From: Priapulus caudatus
Taxonomy: Eukaryota > Priapulida > Priapulimorpha > Priapulimorphida > Priapulidae
Length of the DNA: 38,523 bases
Reading direction: 5' to 3'
Assembly: GCF_000485595.1 (NCBI RefSeq)
Contig: NW_014578157.1
Location: 63,257 to 101,779, forward strand
Part shown: piece by piece, positions 29,600 through 38,523 of the stretch
How positions within the stretch are numbered: position 1 is the stretch's first letter
How the letters are laid out: each line of letters opens with the position of its first letter
The notes under the pieces: generated by a model
Told to the model about the DNA's origin: nothing
Databases searched by the model: none
The model's input: only the letters and a program-made list of their open reading frames with translations
Program-made: the position numbers and the translations under genes

Positions 29600-30160
29600 T
29601 TATATATATATATATTATATCATAATATATCAAGAGTACATAATAGATAATACATAATAACATCTCTATTTAATGTACTCTTGATATTATACATCAGATA
29701 ATAATGCCTTTCGTAACTTAACAATACATAGCTGTTTGATGTATAGAATTTTTGACAATACACTGTGTATTGTTAGCGAGCTTTCAAACAATCACTGTGG
29801 ATTGCTTGAACACCTTCTAAACAATACCACTGTGTAATTGCTAGTAGTACCTATGGCTTCAACAATACACTGTTTTATTGCTTGAACACCTTCTAAACAA
29901 TACACTGTATCTTCTTTCTTTTTTCTTTTTTAATTATTAAATTTTTTAGTTTAACTTAAATTGACATTATTTAAATGTAATTTATTGAAATTATTTATGT
30001 TATTGAATTTATTGAAAATGAAATTGAATTTAAATACACATGTTAGTACCTACTACAATAACACTATTGTTAGAGTGTTCAACAATACACACTGTATTGT
30101 GAAAGTGTCATTTTAGGTACCAGGATTACTGATAAATTATATATATCAGGATTAATGAGA
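29600..30160. repeat. Hairpin and tandem repeat cluster (AACAATACACTGT units)
   Basis: First a hairpin (29627-29693) whose arms are ATCAAGAGTACATAATAGA and its complement. Then four or five units containing AACAATACACTGT with an inverted partner ATTGT, separated by the shared word GCTTGAACACCTTCTAA (about 29750-29910, and again near 30090). AT-rich and non-coding. A related hairpin with the AGAGTACATAATAGA arm is at 35170-35225. Confidence 0.7.
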
Positions 30161-30199
30161 CAAGTTTGTCTCATTAACTCTTGGATATTTATAATATCA

Positions 30200-31010
30200 G
30201 AGAGTAGATAAAGGAATGGAGTGTGACTCCAATAAACAAGGAAATTCGGTCATACTAGCCTTATTAATACTACGATTTCATACGCGTACTCATCCAACTT
30301 GAGCTCAAATCGGACACAGTACATTCGACCATCATCGCGACCAGATCGTTTCTCGTAAGCACCCGCATCCGCGAGATACAGACTAAAAATACGACACGAT
30401 TCTTCCAATCTTTTGTCCATTAATCAACCGTAGGCAATCGGCCTATCGCATTCAAAAACAAAAGGCAGCTACTAACCACACTGTTCACGGCTTGCGCTCA
30501 CGGCGAGCCGCTGTGCGCTCGCAGGGTTATTAGGCGATCAACGCAAACACTCGCGCGAGATAACCTTTGACCCGGTGATACAGCTACAATGTATGCTTAG
30601 CGGCCAAATAACAATGCTGGCATGCCCCCATACCACGCACGCACCCAATCCGGCTTCAGCCAGCCAGACGGATTAAAAATCTCCCTGCCGAGCCACAGCG
30701 GACTCGCGTTGGAGCGCCAAAGCGTGGACAGTGTGGTTAGTAGCTGCCTTTTGTTTGAATCATAGTGCGCCATTGCTACGGTTGATTAATGCGACAAGAT
30801 TCGGAGATCGTGTCGTATGTTTTAGTCTGTAATCTCCGGATTGCGGTGCTCTACGAGGAAACATCTGGTACGATTGATGGCGAATGGTACTGGTGTCCGA
30901 TTTAGCTCAAGTTGGATGAGTTACGCCGTAGTAAATCGTAGGTTATTATAAGGCTAGTAAATGGACGAATTCCCTTGTTATTGGAGAGTACACTCTTCCT
31001 TATTACTCCG
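30200..31010. mobile_element. Long inverted-repeat (foldback) element
   Basis: About 320-base arms (30200-30524 and about 30690-31010) around a loop of about 165 bases. Examples: ACTCATCCAACTTGAGCTCA near 30289 faces its near-complement around 30905-30922, and GGCAGCTACTAACCACACTGT at 30464 faces the complement at about 30737. The arms differ at scattered sites, so it is older than the repeat at 13977. It lies on the DAGL strand's intron and has no transposase frame. Confidence 0.88.
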
Positions 31011-31189
31011 GCAATATATATATATTAAATATTAATAATAATCCGTCCTATGAGTTTTCACGATGATGACCGTACTACCTCCCTAGCGTACTACTATACC
31101 AGAAGGTTAATAAAAGACGAAATTAACTCCTTTACTACTTCAGCAATAGTTGATTCATCGATTTAATGTGCTCGTGCCCACACTTACGC

Positions 31190-31648
31190 TTACTGCGGAG
31201 CCCGTGTCTGCCACGACCGAAGCTTCGATAATCTCGGAACAAATACGTTGTAGATTGAGATTTTGCGATGCCAAATGAATTCGAAAGGTATATTATTAAG
31301 GTGTAAGCGCGCTGTGAAATGCCCCTGCTGATTAAAATGGTAAAAACAGGAGCAGTGCCTTTTCACTTTGGATTCTTTACGCCTGCTCGATGGACGCCGC
31401 ATTTTTCTACACCTGATAATACTTGAGCTTCGGTACACATAGCCTTCTTTCGGCTTAGCTTCTCGAATTGGTGTTAATTCGTTTCTTTCGATTAGGTAAG
31501 CTGGGTCAGAAATTTCTATCCGGCCGATTCTTGTAAAAATTTCAAGCTCACGAATCCTTTTCAGCTCTTCCTGTGCCAGCGCAGAATTTCGAATGTAACA
31601 GAGTTTAATTATAACACCGCGTCTCGAGCTGCTGGCCTTAAAGTTCGT
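31190..31648 (-). CDS. Unidentified 152-codon open stretch (possible exon or element remnant)
   Basis: The minus strand is free of stops from 31648 to TAA at 31190. The middle looks protein-like: ALAQEELKRIRELEIFTRIG, then RIEISDPAYLIERNELTPIR, then EAKPKEGYVYRSSSIIRCRK; the end is basic (RRPSSRRKESKVKRH). There is no ATG at its left edge; the first ATG is internal, about 60 residues before the run ends is not evident. It does not resemble DAGL or any transposase I can name. In AT-rich DNA a run this long is unlikely but not impossible by chance. Confidence 0.3.
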   Translation of the reverse strand, partial: TNFKASSSRRGVIIKLCYIRNSALAQEELKRIRELEIFTRIGRIEISDPAYLIERNELTPIREAKPKEGYVYRSSSIIRCRKMRRPSSRRKESKVKRHCSCFYHFNQQGHFTARLHLNNIPFEFIWHRKISIYNVFVPRLSKLRSWQTRAPQ

Positions 31649-31950
31649 TCAACGAGTGGACATATCGGATCAATATACGAAGCAGAAAAAGCTATCCGAC
31701 GGCACGCAAATTAATCTCAATGACCCCAACGACAAGCTATCCTCGGCGGATAGCGCGGTTCGCATGATTCATGCCTGAAGCGGTTTGGTGGAAGGACTCC
31801 CTGTTACGTTAGGACGAGGAGCGTTAGCGGACAGAGTGACGGATGGTTGCATAGACACCAAATAACTTCGGCCATAGTTGGTTCCGATATAAAACATTAC
31901 GAGGACCTAGTTGAGTCTAAATAACCAACTAGATAGATTCTAACTAGTAT
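31649..31950. other. Intron sequence of the DAGL strand, nothing recognised
   Basis: Unique sequence of mixed composition between the unidentified open stretch and the CTCC-rich arrays. I see no exon, repeat or RNA gene here. Confidence 0.5.
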
Positions 31951-32750
31951 ATTATTCCCTTCTTCCCTCCCTCCCTCCCGCCCTCCCTCCCTCCTCCTCC
32001 TCCCTCCTCCCTCCTCCTCCCTCCCGCCCTCCATCCCCTCTCACTCACCGCGCTTCTGCGGTTAGATGGCCCTCCTCACTATATGCAGGTCTATGCCTAG
32101 GCTGGTAGAGCGCCTCCTCTCCTCCTCCCTCCCTTCCCTGTCCTCCCTCCCTCCTCCTCCTTCCCTCCTCCCCTCTCTCCCTCCCTCCTCCTCCTCCCTC
32201 CCTTCTCCCCCTCTCACGCAACGCATCGCTCACTCGACGCTGCCGCTTCTTTGGCATGGCTTCTCACTTATAGGGCAGATCTTTCCTGGCAGGTAGAGAG
32301 CCTCCCCCTCCTCCCCCCCTCCTCTCCCTCCTCTCCTCCTCTCCTCCCCTGCCCTCCCTCCTCCTCCGACCTCCCGCCCTCCATCCTCGTCTCATCACCC
32401 CGCCAACTTCTTTGGCATAGGCTCTCACTATATGCAGCATCTTGCCTGCGAGTTAGAGCGCCCCCCTCCTCCTCCCCCTCCTCCCATCCCCCTCCCTCCC
32501 TCCCTCCTCCTCTCTCCTCCCTCCCTCCTCCTCCTCCTGGCCTCCCCCCGCCCTCCGTCCCCTCTCACTCACCCGCGCTTTTTTGGATGGTCCTCACTAT
32601 ATGCAGGATCGTGCTGGCGGCGTAGAGCGCCCCCCCTCCTCCTCCCCCTCTCTCCTCTCCCTCCTCCTCTTCCTCCCTCCCTCCTCCTCCCTCCTGCCTC
32701 CTCCCTCCATCCCCTCTCACTCACCCGCGCTTTCTTTGGTCATGACTGCC
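31950..32750 (-). repeat. CCTCC-rich array carrying four decayed copies of a DAGL exon's donor side
   Basis: Repeats of about 160-190 bases: a (CTCCTCC)n block, then TCACTCACCCGCGCTTTCTT-like sequence, then TCACTATATGCAGGATCTTG and a TAGAGCG word. Copies lie around 32085, 32272, 32432 and 32603, and the intact exon end is at 32755. On the minus strand each copy is the end of the exon (coding LYPPGKILHI) with its GTGAGG splice donor; the donor is kept in three of the four decayed copies and altered in the one near 32272. Confidence 0.85.
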
Positions 32751-32754
32751 TCAC

Positions 32755-32949
32755 TATATGCAGGATCTTGCCTGGCGGGTAGAGCGGGTTGTGCGTCGTC
32801 AGGGCGATCGACGAGTCGTTCGGATGCGTCTGGAAGTTGCGTATCCGATCGCTTGCTGCTGCTATCTATCTCAGGTCGTGAAAGTCGCCCGGTTGCACGT
32901 TGCCGTCCGCACTCGTGCAGCACATCGCCGAACCCATGATGATCTTCCA
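32755..32949 (-). CDS. Diacylglycerol lipase (DAGL) lipase-domain exon, with an in-frame stop
   Basis: Between CTCCTGCAG and GTGAGG, phase 0-0, 65 codons. It starts WKIIMGSAMCC and ends THPNDSSIALTTHNPLYPPG KILHI. This matches the animal sn-1-specific diacylglycerol lipase segment just after the catalytic Asp, where the family has W-R/K-I-I-V/M-G, then THPSD-x-x-IAL, then PLYPPGRIIH. DAGL is a multi-pass plasma-membrane serine hydrolase that makes 2-arachidonoylglycerol. The catalytic Ser and Asp would be in exons to the right, outside the window. Odd: codon 28 is TAG (32868-32866) within a stretch about ten residues longer than in vertebrates (GATAGATAGCAGCAGCA). It may be an assembly error in a repeat, a real null, or part of an unrecognised splice arrangement. 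The exon that normally follows was not found. Confidence 0.8.
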
Positions 32950-33032
32950 CTGCAGGAGAGAGAGAAAGAGAGAGGGATGAAAACATGTATCACATAGCAA
33001 ATAGCCGAACCCATGATGATCATCCACTGCAT

Positions 33033-33086
<54 letters not shown>

Positions 33087-33420
33087 AGAGAGAGAGGCGC
33101 ACATCGCCGAACCCATGATGGCCTTTTACTGCAGGGGAAATTAGAGGATAGAGGCGAGTGGAAAGAGAGGGAAAGAGGGGACGAGAAAGATATAATTCCT
33201 ATAAAACACGTGTCGCACAGCACCAAACCGAGCGGCAGCCCATGGTGATTTTGCTCTGCATGAGAGAGACATATGAAACTGTGGAACCATGTATCGCCCA
33301 GCATGCCATTGATAATCTTCCGCAGCAGGGGGAGAGGGGATATGAGGAGACATAGACAGGGTCGAAAGAACTGTTCACCAGTATGCGCATGATAGTCTTC
33401 CAACACAGGATAGAGGACCT
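32950..33420 (-). repeat. GA-rich array carrying about five decayed copies of the same exon's acceptor side
   Basis: On the minus strand each unit is a CT-rich tract, CAG and the exon start (TGGAAGATCATCATGGGTTC). Copies end near 33033, 33136, 33262, 33326 and 33410 on the plus strand. The first three keep the AG acceptor, the last two have lost it. Similarity to the exon extends 30-50 bases and fades with distance from the intact exon. Confidence 0.82.
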
Positions 33421-33479
33421 TAAGAGAGAATAGGGAAGAGAGACGAAAGTAGGACAAAGAGCAGCAGAGAGAGAGAGAC

Positions 33480-33510
<31 letters not shown>

Positions 33511-33660
33511 ACTGAGACGAGGAGATAGAGAGAGTGTGTGGTGTGTTGTGTGTGTGTGTGTGTGTGTGTTGTTTGTGGGTTCGCTGATGTGTGCTGTGGT
33601 GTGTTGTGTGTGTGAGAGATTCAGAGGGAGAGCAGAGTTGGGCAAGAGAGAAATGATATT
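33421..33660. repeat. GA and GT microsatellites
   Basis: (GA)n at 33462-33535 followed by (GT)n at 33536-33620. No coding content. Confidence 0.93.
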
Positions 33661-34160
33661 ACCAAACCATTGCTGTCACCACACCAAGCATAGTAGCAAA
33701 ATTCAATTGGATGCATATACGGACGCTTCCACGAACACGACCGACGACGAACGACAAGTGTGCGGAGGATTCGGGAAACTATCGCCGTTATTTCCGTTCC
33801 GCTCGTTACAAACAAGGCTTGCTCCTCGAATATTGTGCTGATGTAGGTCATCGCGGTGCTGTTTTCAATCTACGACACATGCATCTTACACTTGCAATTA
33901 CGTTATACTGCGTCTCCGCTCGATGCTGTTGTCACCGAGTGATTTCTAATGAAAGCAGCAAACCCTCCGCAATAATTGCCTCTCTAGTGGAATGTGCAGT
34001 CACTGTCAGGCTAATCACGGAAAGCCAGCTATCGGGAGTTTACATTGATTGACACGAACATGTCTATTGTAGTCTTCTACACTCACATGCCACGCACGCG
34101 CACGCGGTATGACACAAGATATGTATGTTTGTGCGTAGTGTTGTATGATGCCATGATCTA
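33661..34160. other. Unique sequence, no supported gene
   Basis: About 500 bases of mixed composition, with open frames around 100 codons on both strands but no splice logic, homology or start context I can support. Confidence 0.45.
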
Positions 34161-34169
34161 CATCTATTC

Positions 34170-34218
34170 ATGCGGGCCTGCACACACACACCACACCACA
34201 GCACACACACACACACAC

Positions 34219-34272
<54 letters not shown>

Positions 34273-34512
34273 ACACGCACACACACACACACACGCAGCA
34301 CGCACGCACGCACGCCACACACAGCACACACACACACACACACCAACACACAGCACACACCCACACGACACACGCACACGCACGCACCACGGCACGGCAC
34401 GCACGCACGCACGCACGCACGACACCGCCCAACACACACACACAAAAAAAAAACCCACACACACCCCACCACACACACACACACAACACACACACATACA
34501 CGAACGCACACT
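34170..34512. repeat. CA / ACGC microsatellite
   Basis: (CA)n with interspersed ACGC blocks and one A run at 34444. The His/Thr-rich and Cys/Val-rich frames of up to 160 codons across it are translations of the repeat. Confidence 0.95.
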
Positions 34513-34839
34513 AATGTTTTCATAAATTATGTGTGAAAACCGCCCCTCATTAAAACCATCGTTACAAAATACAGAGGACCCCATTGTGCCGAACCTATAA
34601 CCGCAAACATGCGTTGCTCTAGCTTACTTATACGCGACCAGTATTACCATAACCATATATATACAGAATATACAAGCACTATACTATAAAGATTACACAG
34701 AAGTAATGCGGAAAGTCGCCTGCCACGGACCTATAACACTCTTCGCTCACTAAACATCCCAGCGTCGAACGTAACGATGCTAGTACCAGTTTGTCGCGCT
34801 ACTGAATAAAGGCAATCGAGCAGCCCATGCCAGCTATCC

Positions 34840-35020
34840 CCCATGCACACCACAGGGGGCATGTAACGTACTCCGTAGGCCCCATAAATATGCTCTCTAA
34901 TAACATGCCAACGCCTTTTCAAATATATTTTGAAAGCTTTCGCTCTTAACAGGCATGTTATTAGGAGCAGCATATTTATGGGCCACTGGAAGTACGTTAC
35001 CATGCCCCTGTGCATGCCAC
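34840..35020. mobile_element. Hairpin (MITE-like) element
   Basis: CCCATAAATATGCTCTCTAATAACATGCC region (34884-34909) is inverted at 34952-34985, and GGGGGCATGTAACGTACT near 34854 is inverted at about 34990-35008. Arms are about 65 bases, with a few mismatches and a loop of about 45 bases. No coding content. Confidence 0.75.
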
Positions 35021-35129
35021 ACCCGCCTATGTATTATATATCGGTTATAAAAAGCTGTACGCCAGCGCGTCAGTCATCTTCTGCATTCGTGACATTAATA
35101 CAGTGTGTACTCTACCATCAGACAGCCAG

Positions 35130-35137
<8 letters not shown>

Positions 35138-35166
<29 letters not shown>

Positions 35167-35450
35167 TATATCAAGAGTACATAATAGAGATTAATGTACT
35201 CTCTCTATTCATGTATTCTTGATAGTATGATGAATATATATTATATCAAGAGTTATAGGGAGGAGAGAGACGAGATGAGGACGAGAGAGGAGAGAGAGGA
35301 GAGAGCACAGAGACGAGAGAGAGAGAGAGAGAGAGGAGAGAGAAGAGATCGTGACACAATACAGCGACTCTATACCCACAGGACAGCCAGAGCGGCAGAT
35401 ATATATATATAATATAATAATATATATATATATATTATTATAACCTATAG
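35138..35450. repeat. TA microsatellites, GA-rich block and a small hairpin
   Basis: (TA)n at 35138-35165 and 35398-35440. Between them are a hairpin with arms TCAAGAGTACATAATAGA (35170 onward) and its complement, and a GA-rich block (35262-35348). Confidence 0.8.
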
Positions 35451-35875
35451 CAGATACAGCCGATCTCACCTTGCAGCTGCCTATGGGCCTACTCTGAATT
35501 AGCGCATCTTCGGCAACAATCGCACATAAATAAATCACCTGGGGTAAGCCCACTCGCGTCCCACCATAGGAAAATAAATATAGAGACACTACAGAACTTC
35601 ACACTTATACACCTAATCAAACTAGCATATTATTTCTATGGCCCCCACACCCCACGCCTACACGACGTTTTATACTGTTCAAAGTGTCGTTAAAGTTTGC
35701 TGGCTACTGACCTACTACAGATACACAAGATAGAATCTATAGCATAAATTCATATTGGACGAGCCAGAATCGTAGAAGAGCGAGCAGCCAGTGCTGCACC
35801 CTCCCCCTGTATAATCGTTGTCCTTACTCGGGCTGAATAAACGTCTAGGTGGCGTGTGGGGGGGGGGGGTAATCC
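35451..35875. other. Unique sequence, no supported gene
   Basis: Mixed composition, with a G run at 35860-35869. No exon or RNA gene recognised. Confidence 0.45.
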
Positions 35876-35894
35876 ACGCTAGAGCCATAGTTTG

Positions 35895-36425
35895 CCATTA
35901 GGGTTGACCATCAATATACTCGTTGCTTGGCGCGTAACCGTTCACACGATAGTTTGATAGTGTGATTGGGGTAACCAACACAAAAATCATAGTTTGATTG
36001 GGTAACCACCACTAGAACACGCGTTATTGATTGAGGTGACCACCGCCTAGATCATAGTTTGATTGGCGGTAACACCACTAGAGCATGAGGTTGATTAAGG
36101 TAAACCACCGCTAGAACATGGGAGTCTGATTGGGGTTACCACCGCCGTAGAAAGCAGAGTTGCATTGGGTTAACCACCGCTAGAGCATGAGTTTGATTGG
36201 GTTAACACACCGTAGAGCATTTTGTTTGAATTGGTGGTAACCACCGCTAGAACACTGAGTTTGATGTTGGGGTAACCACCGCTAGAGCATGAGTTTGGAT
36301 TGGGTAACACCAACATGACATAGTTTGATTGCCGCGCCGGCGTAACGACAAACATGACAGTTTATTTGCGGTAACCACTGAATATGACAGTTTTAGGGGT
36401 AGCACGAGTACGATAGCTTTGATTA
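35895..36425. repeat. Noisy tandem repeat of about 33 bp
   Basis: About 15 units of the form GGTAACCACCGCTAGAGCAT followed by GAGTTTGATTGG. Units differ by many one-base slips, as in the 17-bp satellite. The array fades at both ends. Confidence 0.9.
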
Positions 36426-36604
36426 CTTTAGGGTAATTGTATACCTACACCATAGAATTCGCTTGCGGGTGATTATCTGACACGAAACATTGAAGTAGCG
36501 CTACGGTTTCAATTTATAGTCACGCACGAACGAAGTTACAACAATACAAACATATAATCTGTTAAACAGTCAACACGCTATGTCATCCTTCACATTATAT
36601 GCTA

Positions 36605-36810
36605 GTACCAGGGGCGTGATTACAAGGGGGTCCGACGCAACCCCCCCCCCCCTGCTCGCGACAGAAAAACGCATATAAGCGGCGGTCTAATTTCAAAAAA
36701 TCTGGCCCTCCCCAGACCCACTTCGCGCGTGCTCGGCAAGGTTTGGCGTTTACATTTAGACCCCCCCCCCCGGTACAAATCCTGTACACGCCCCCCCCCC
36801 GAGTACAAGG
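36605..36810. mobile_element. Transposon remnant with poly-C runs
   Basis: Starts CCAGGGGCGTGATTACAAGG and has four C runs (36640, 36760, 36788 regions). It resembles the G/C-run remnant at 29165-29460 in style. The minus-strand frames give Gly-rich repeat translations only. Confidence 0.45.
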
Positions 36811-37700
36811 TGAAGTTGGCCAGTGAAACGTTGACATAACTCGGTTTGCTTGCATAACGTGCTAACCATTTATTTCGCCAATAACCCGTATTTTGCCTAA
36901 GATTACTAGTGCGAATATTACTCGCTTGTCACTGTCTAGCCCCCCTTCCCGCAACAGTACAATGTCATTATAGAGTTCGTATTATACAGAGCCACTGACC
37001 TGCCCTGAACAACTCAATCCTTCGCATCGCTTGCCCAACCTCACTCGTTTACCTCGTACAAACACAGCAAGGCGTGTTACGTCAGTATTAAAAATTTACG
37101 CCTCCGTTTATCCAATAACTTTGTCTGACTTGCAGTTCCACACTGCTATGCGATATACTCGACCCTATAATTTGGCCGTTAAATACGTGACCTCAGATTT
37201 GAGTTCAACAGATCTGTGAACAACCTTCCACCCCTCTCTTATCGCCAGTCTTCAACACTCTCGATCACCGCCACTGCTACCTCACGGCTGCCGTGCCAAC
37301 TCACACCCTCTTACGCACTTTCACTGGAGCCGGCTTCTCGGGACCGCGCTACCTGACACTGAGGTTGTGCAACAGACGGACTTCTTTGGCTCCTGGATCC
37401 TTCGGCTATAACTGTCACTCGTCCGGAGAGGGCGATAGGCCCAGAAACGATCGGCGCCACGTCTGTTGATACACATATAGAAATAATAAGACTAGTTAGG
37501 ACTCGATGTGTCTTTATATATTTACTATGGATTCACACGACCTTTTACATGCTTGCGGTATTACTGTTGGTAACGTGCTCCAGGCGTGGTAATTAGGATG
37601 AGCGACCGTCCACGCGCATAGCCTAAACAAAGTTACATACCTGCTTATATTTAGCCATATACGTAGTGGCTCTGTGATCCCCAGCCACTTCGCCTGCGAG
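36811..37700. other. Unique sequence, no supported gene
   Basis: About 900 bases without strong repeats. A GC-richer stretch (37210-37460) has no open frame with splice sites that I can support on either strand. Confidence 0.4.
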
Positions 37701-37708
37701 GCTCATAT

Positions 37709-37769
37709 CAGGAGCTGTATCATAATATAAGATGTCGTCTATATAATAGTCTATATAGTGACACTCCTG
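37709..37769. mobile_element. Mini hairpin element, family GGAGTGTCATAATATAG (3)
   Basis: CAGGAGCTGTATCATAATATA at the left faces CTATATAGTGACACTCCTG at the right, a 61-base palindrome. It belongs to the same family as the elements at 15668 and 16316 in the GMC introns. Confidence 0.6.
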
Positions 37770-38523
37770 TTTATATTACCACAATAACCCCGCTGGCTTT
37801 GCGAAAAAACACTGTTTACTGATTCCTGTTCAGCATCTCGCTCGATGCGAGACGAATGCTGCACCCGTTGTCATCGCAAAAATTGCTAAACGCTAACATT
37901 ATTCAAAAGCCACTCGCGCGGCGCCTATTGATATTATATTAGTATTCATCTTTATGATTCTATTATTTATGTTATTTTTATTTTATTATCGCTTGCATGC
38001 TTAGTTGTTTCGTTTTATCGCTTGATTCATCAATAAAAATGGTTCTTTTTCAACTGAATAAAAACACCCATTATACTTTAATCTGTTGTGTAAATTATCG
38101 TATTTTGTACGAAACAGTCCACGGTTCGCGCTAAAGAGCTAGAAACTGCGGTTATATATATGCATTATAGGATTATAGGCTTGTTCTCGGCGCGATTTTA
38201 GACCCCCAGTGGTAAACTATAAATGCCTGTTCGCGATTCAATTGAAACGTCGCCCGCGAATAACGAAAAATAGATCTATACGTAAATCTAGAATAGCGCC
38301 AGCCAGCGCCAAGATACACAAGAACACCCTATTGATGCATTAAATCTCGCAGCTATGCTGCTACAACGGAAGAAATCTCCGTCGCACTTAAAAGATTATA
38401 ACAGCATACGCTACTATATATATATATATATAATAAATATATATATATATATATATATTAATATAATATCCAATGGTCGCAAACGTATACTATTCCGAGA
38501 GCAGCACAGGAAGCAGGAAACGA
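37770..38523. other. Window end: AT-rich sequence with a TA microsatellite
   Basis: No exon supported. A TA microsatellite lies at 38412-38465, interrupted once by ATAATAAAT. Confidence 0.5.

Noticed and set aside
32045-32782. Pro/Ser/Leu-rich plus-strand frames
   Set aside because: They translate the CCTCC repeats between decayed exon copies.
34045-34584. Frames of 114-163 codons over the CA/ACGC tract
   Set aside because: Repeat translation with no conserved composition outside the repeat.

Overview
This is a stretch of animal nuclear genome. It is AT-rich, most of it is intron, simple repeat or small transposon, and the coding parts are short GC-richer exons with GT-AG borders. The gene families, the abundance of ACGC, CT, GT and CCTCC simple repeats and the many hairpin mini-transposons suggest an invertebrate, probably marine; I cannot name the species. 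Tandem arrays contain many scattered one-base slips and there is one N gap, as expected of a long-read assembly that is poorly polished in repeats.

Left half (about 2.0-21.1 kb), plus strand: one complete gene that I could assemble from 12 exons (2078-20435). All splice phases agree, giving 589 residues. It is a secreted GMC-family flavoprotein oxidoreductase (glucose-dehydrogenase / choline-dehydrogenase superfamily) with signal peptide, FAD-binding GxGxxG, both GMC signatures and the catalytic His/Asn pair. Its introns carry a 17-bp satellite of almost 4 kb, a 20/16-bp minisatellite, several inverted-repeat elements and, inside intron 2, a separate two-exon plus-strand coding unit of 81 codons (4522-5420) that I do not recognise. 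Exon 2 is followed by a tandem second copy that can still be spliced in frame.

Right half (about 21.1-33.4 kb), minus strand: part of an sn-1-specific diacylglycerol lipase (DAGL) gene. A lipase-domain exon lies at 32755-32949, and exons of a long, low-complexity cytoplasmic tail lie at 28205-28326 (candidate), 25626-25787 and 24666-25434 (end of protein). The upstream DAGL exons are outside the window. The GMC and DAGL genes converge, and their likely poly(A) signals face each other about 25 bp apart near 21.15 kb.

From 33.4 kb to the end I see no gene I can support: GA/CA/ACGC repeats, a 33-bp noisy tandem array, hairpin elements and cytosine-rich transposon remnants.

The most unusual feature is a recurring pattern: in three separate places an exon edge together with its splice site or stop codon has been tandemly multiplied. 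GMC exon 2 is doubled, the end of the nested unit's last exon is tripled, and the DAGL lipase exon is flanked by about five decayed copies of its acceptor side and four of its donor side.
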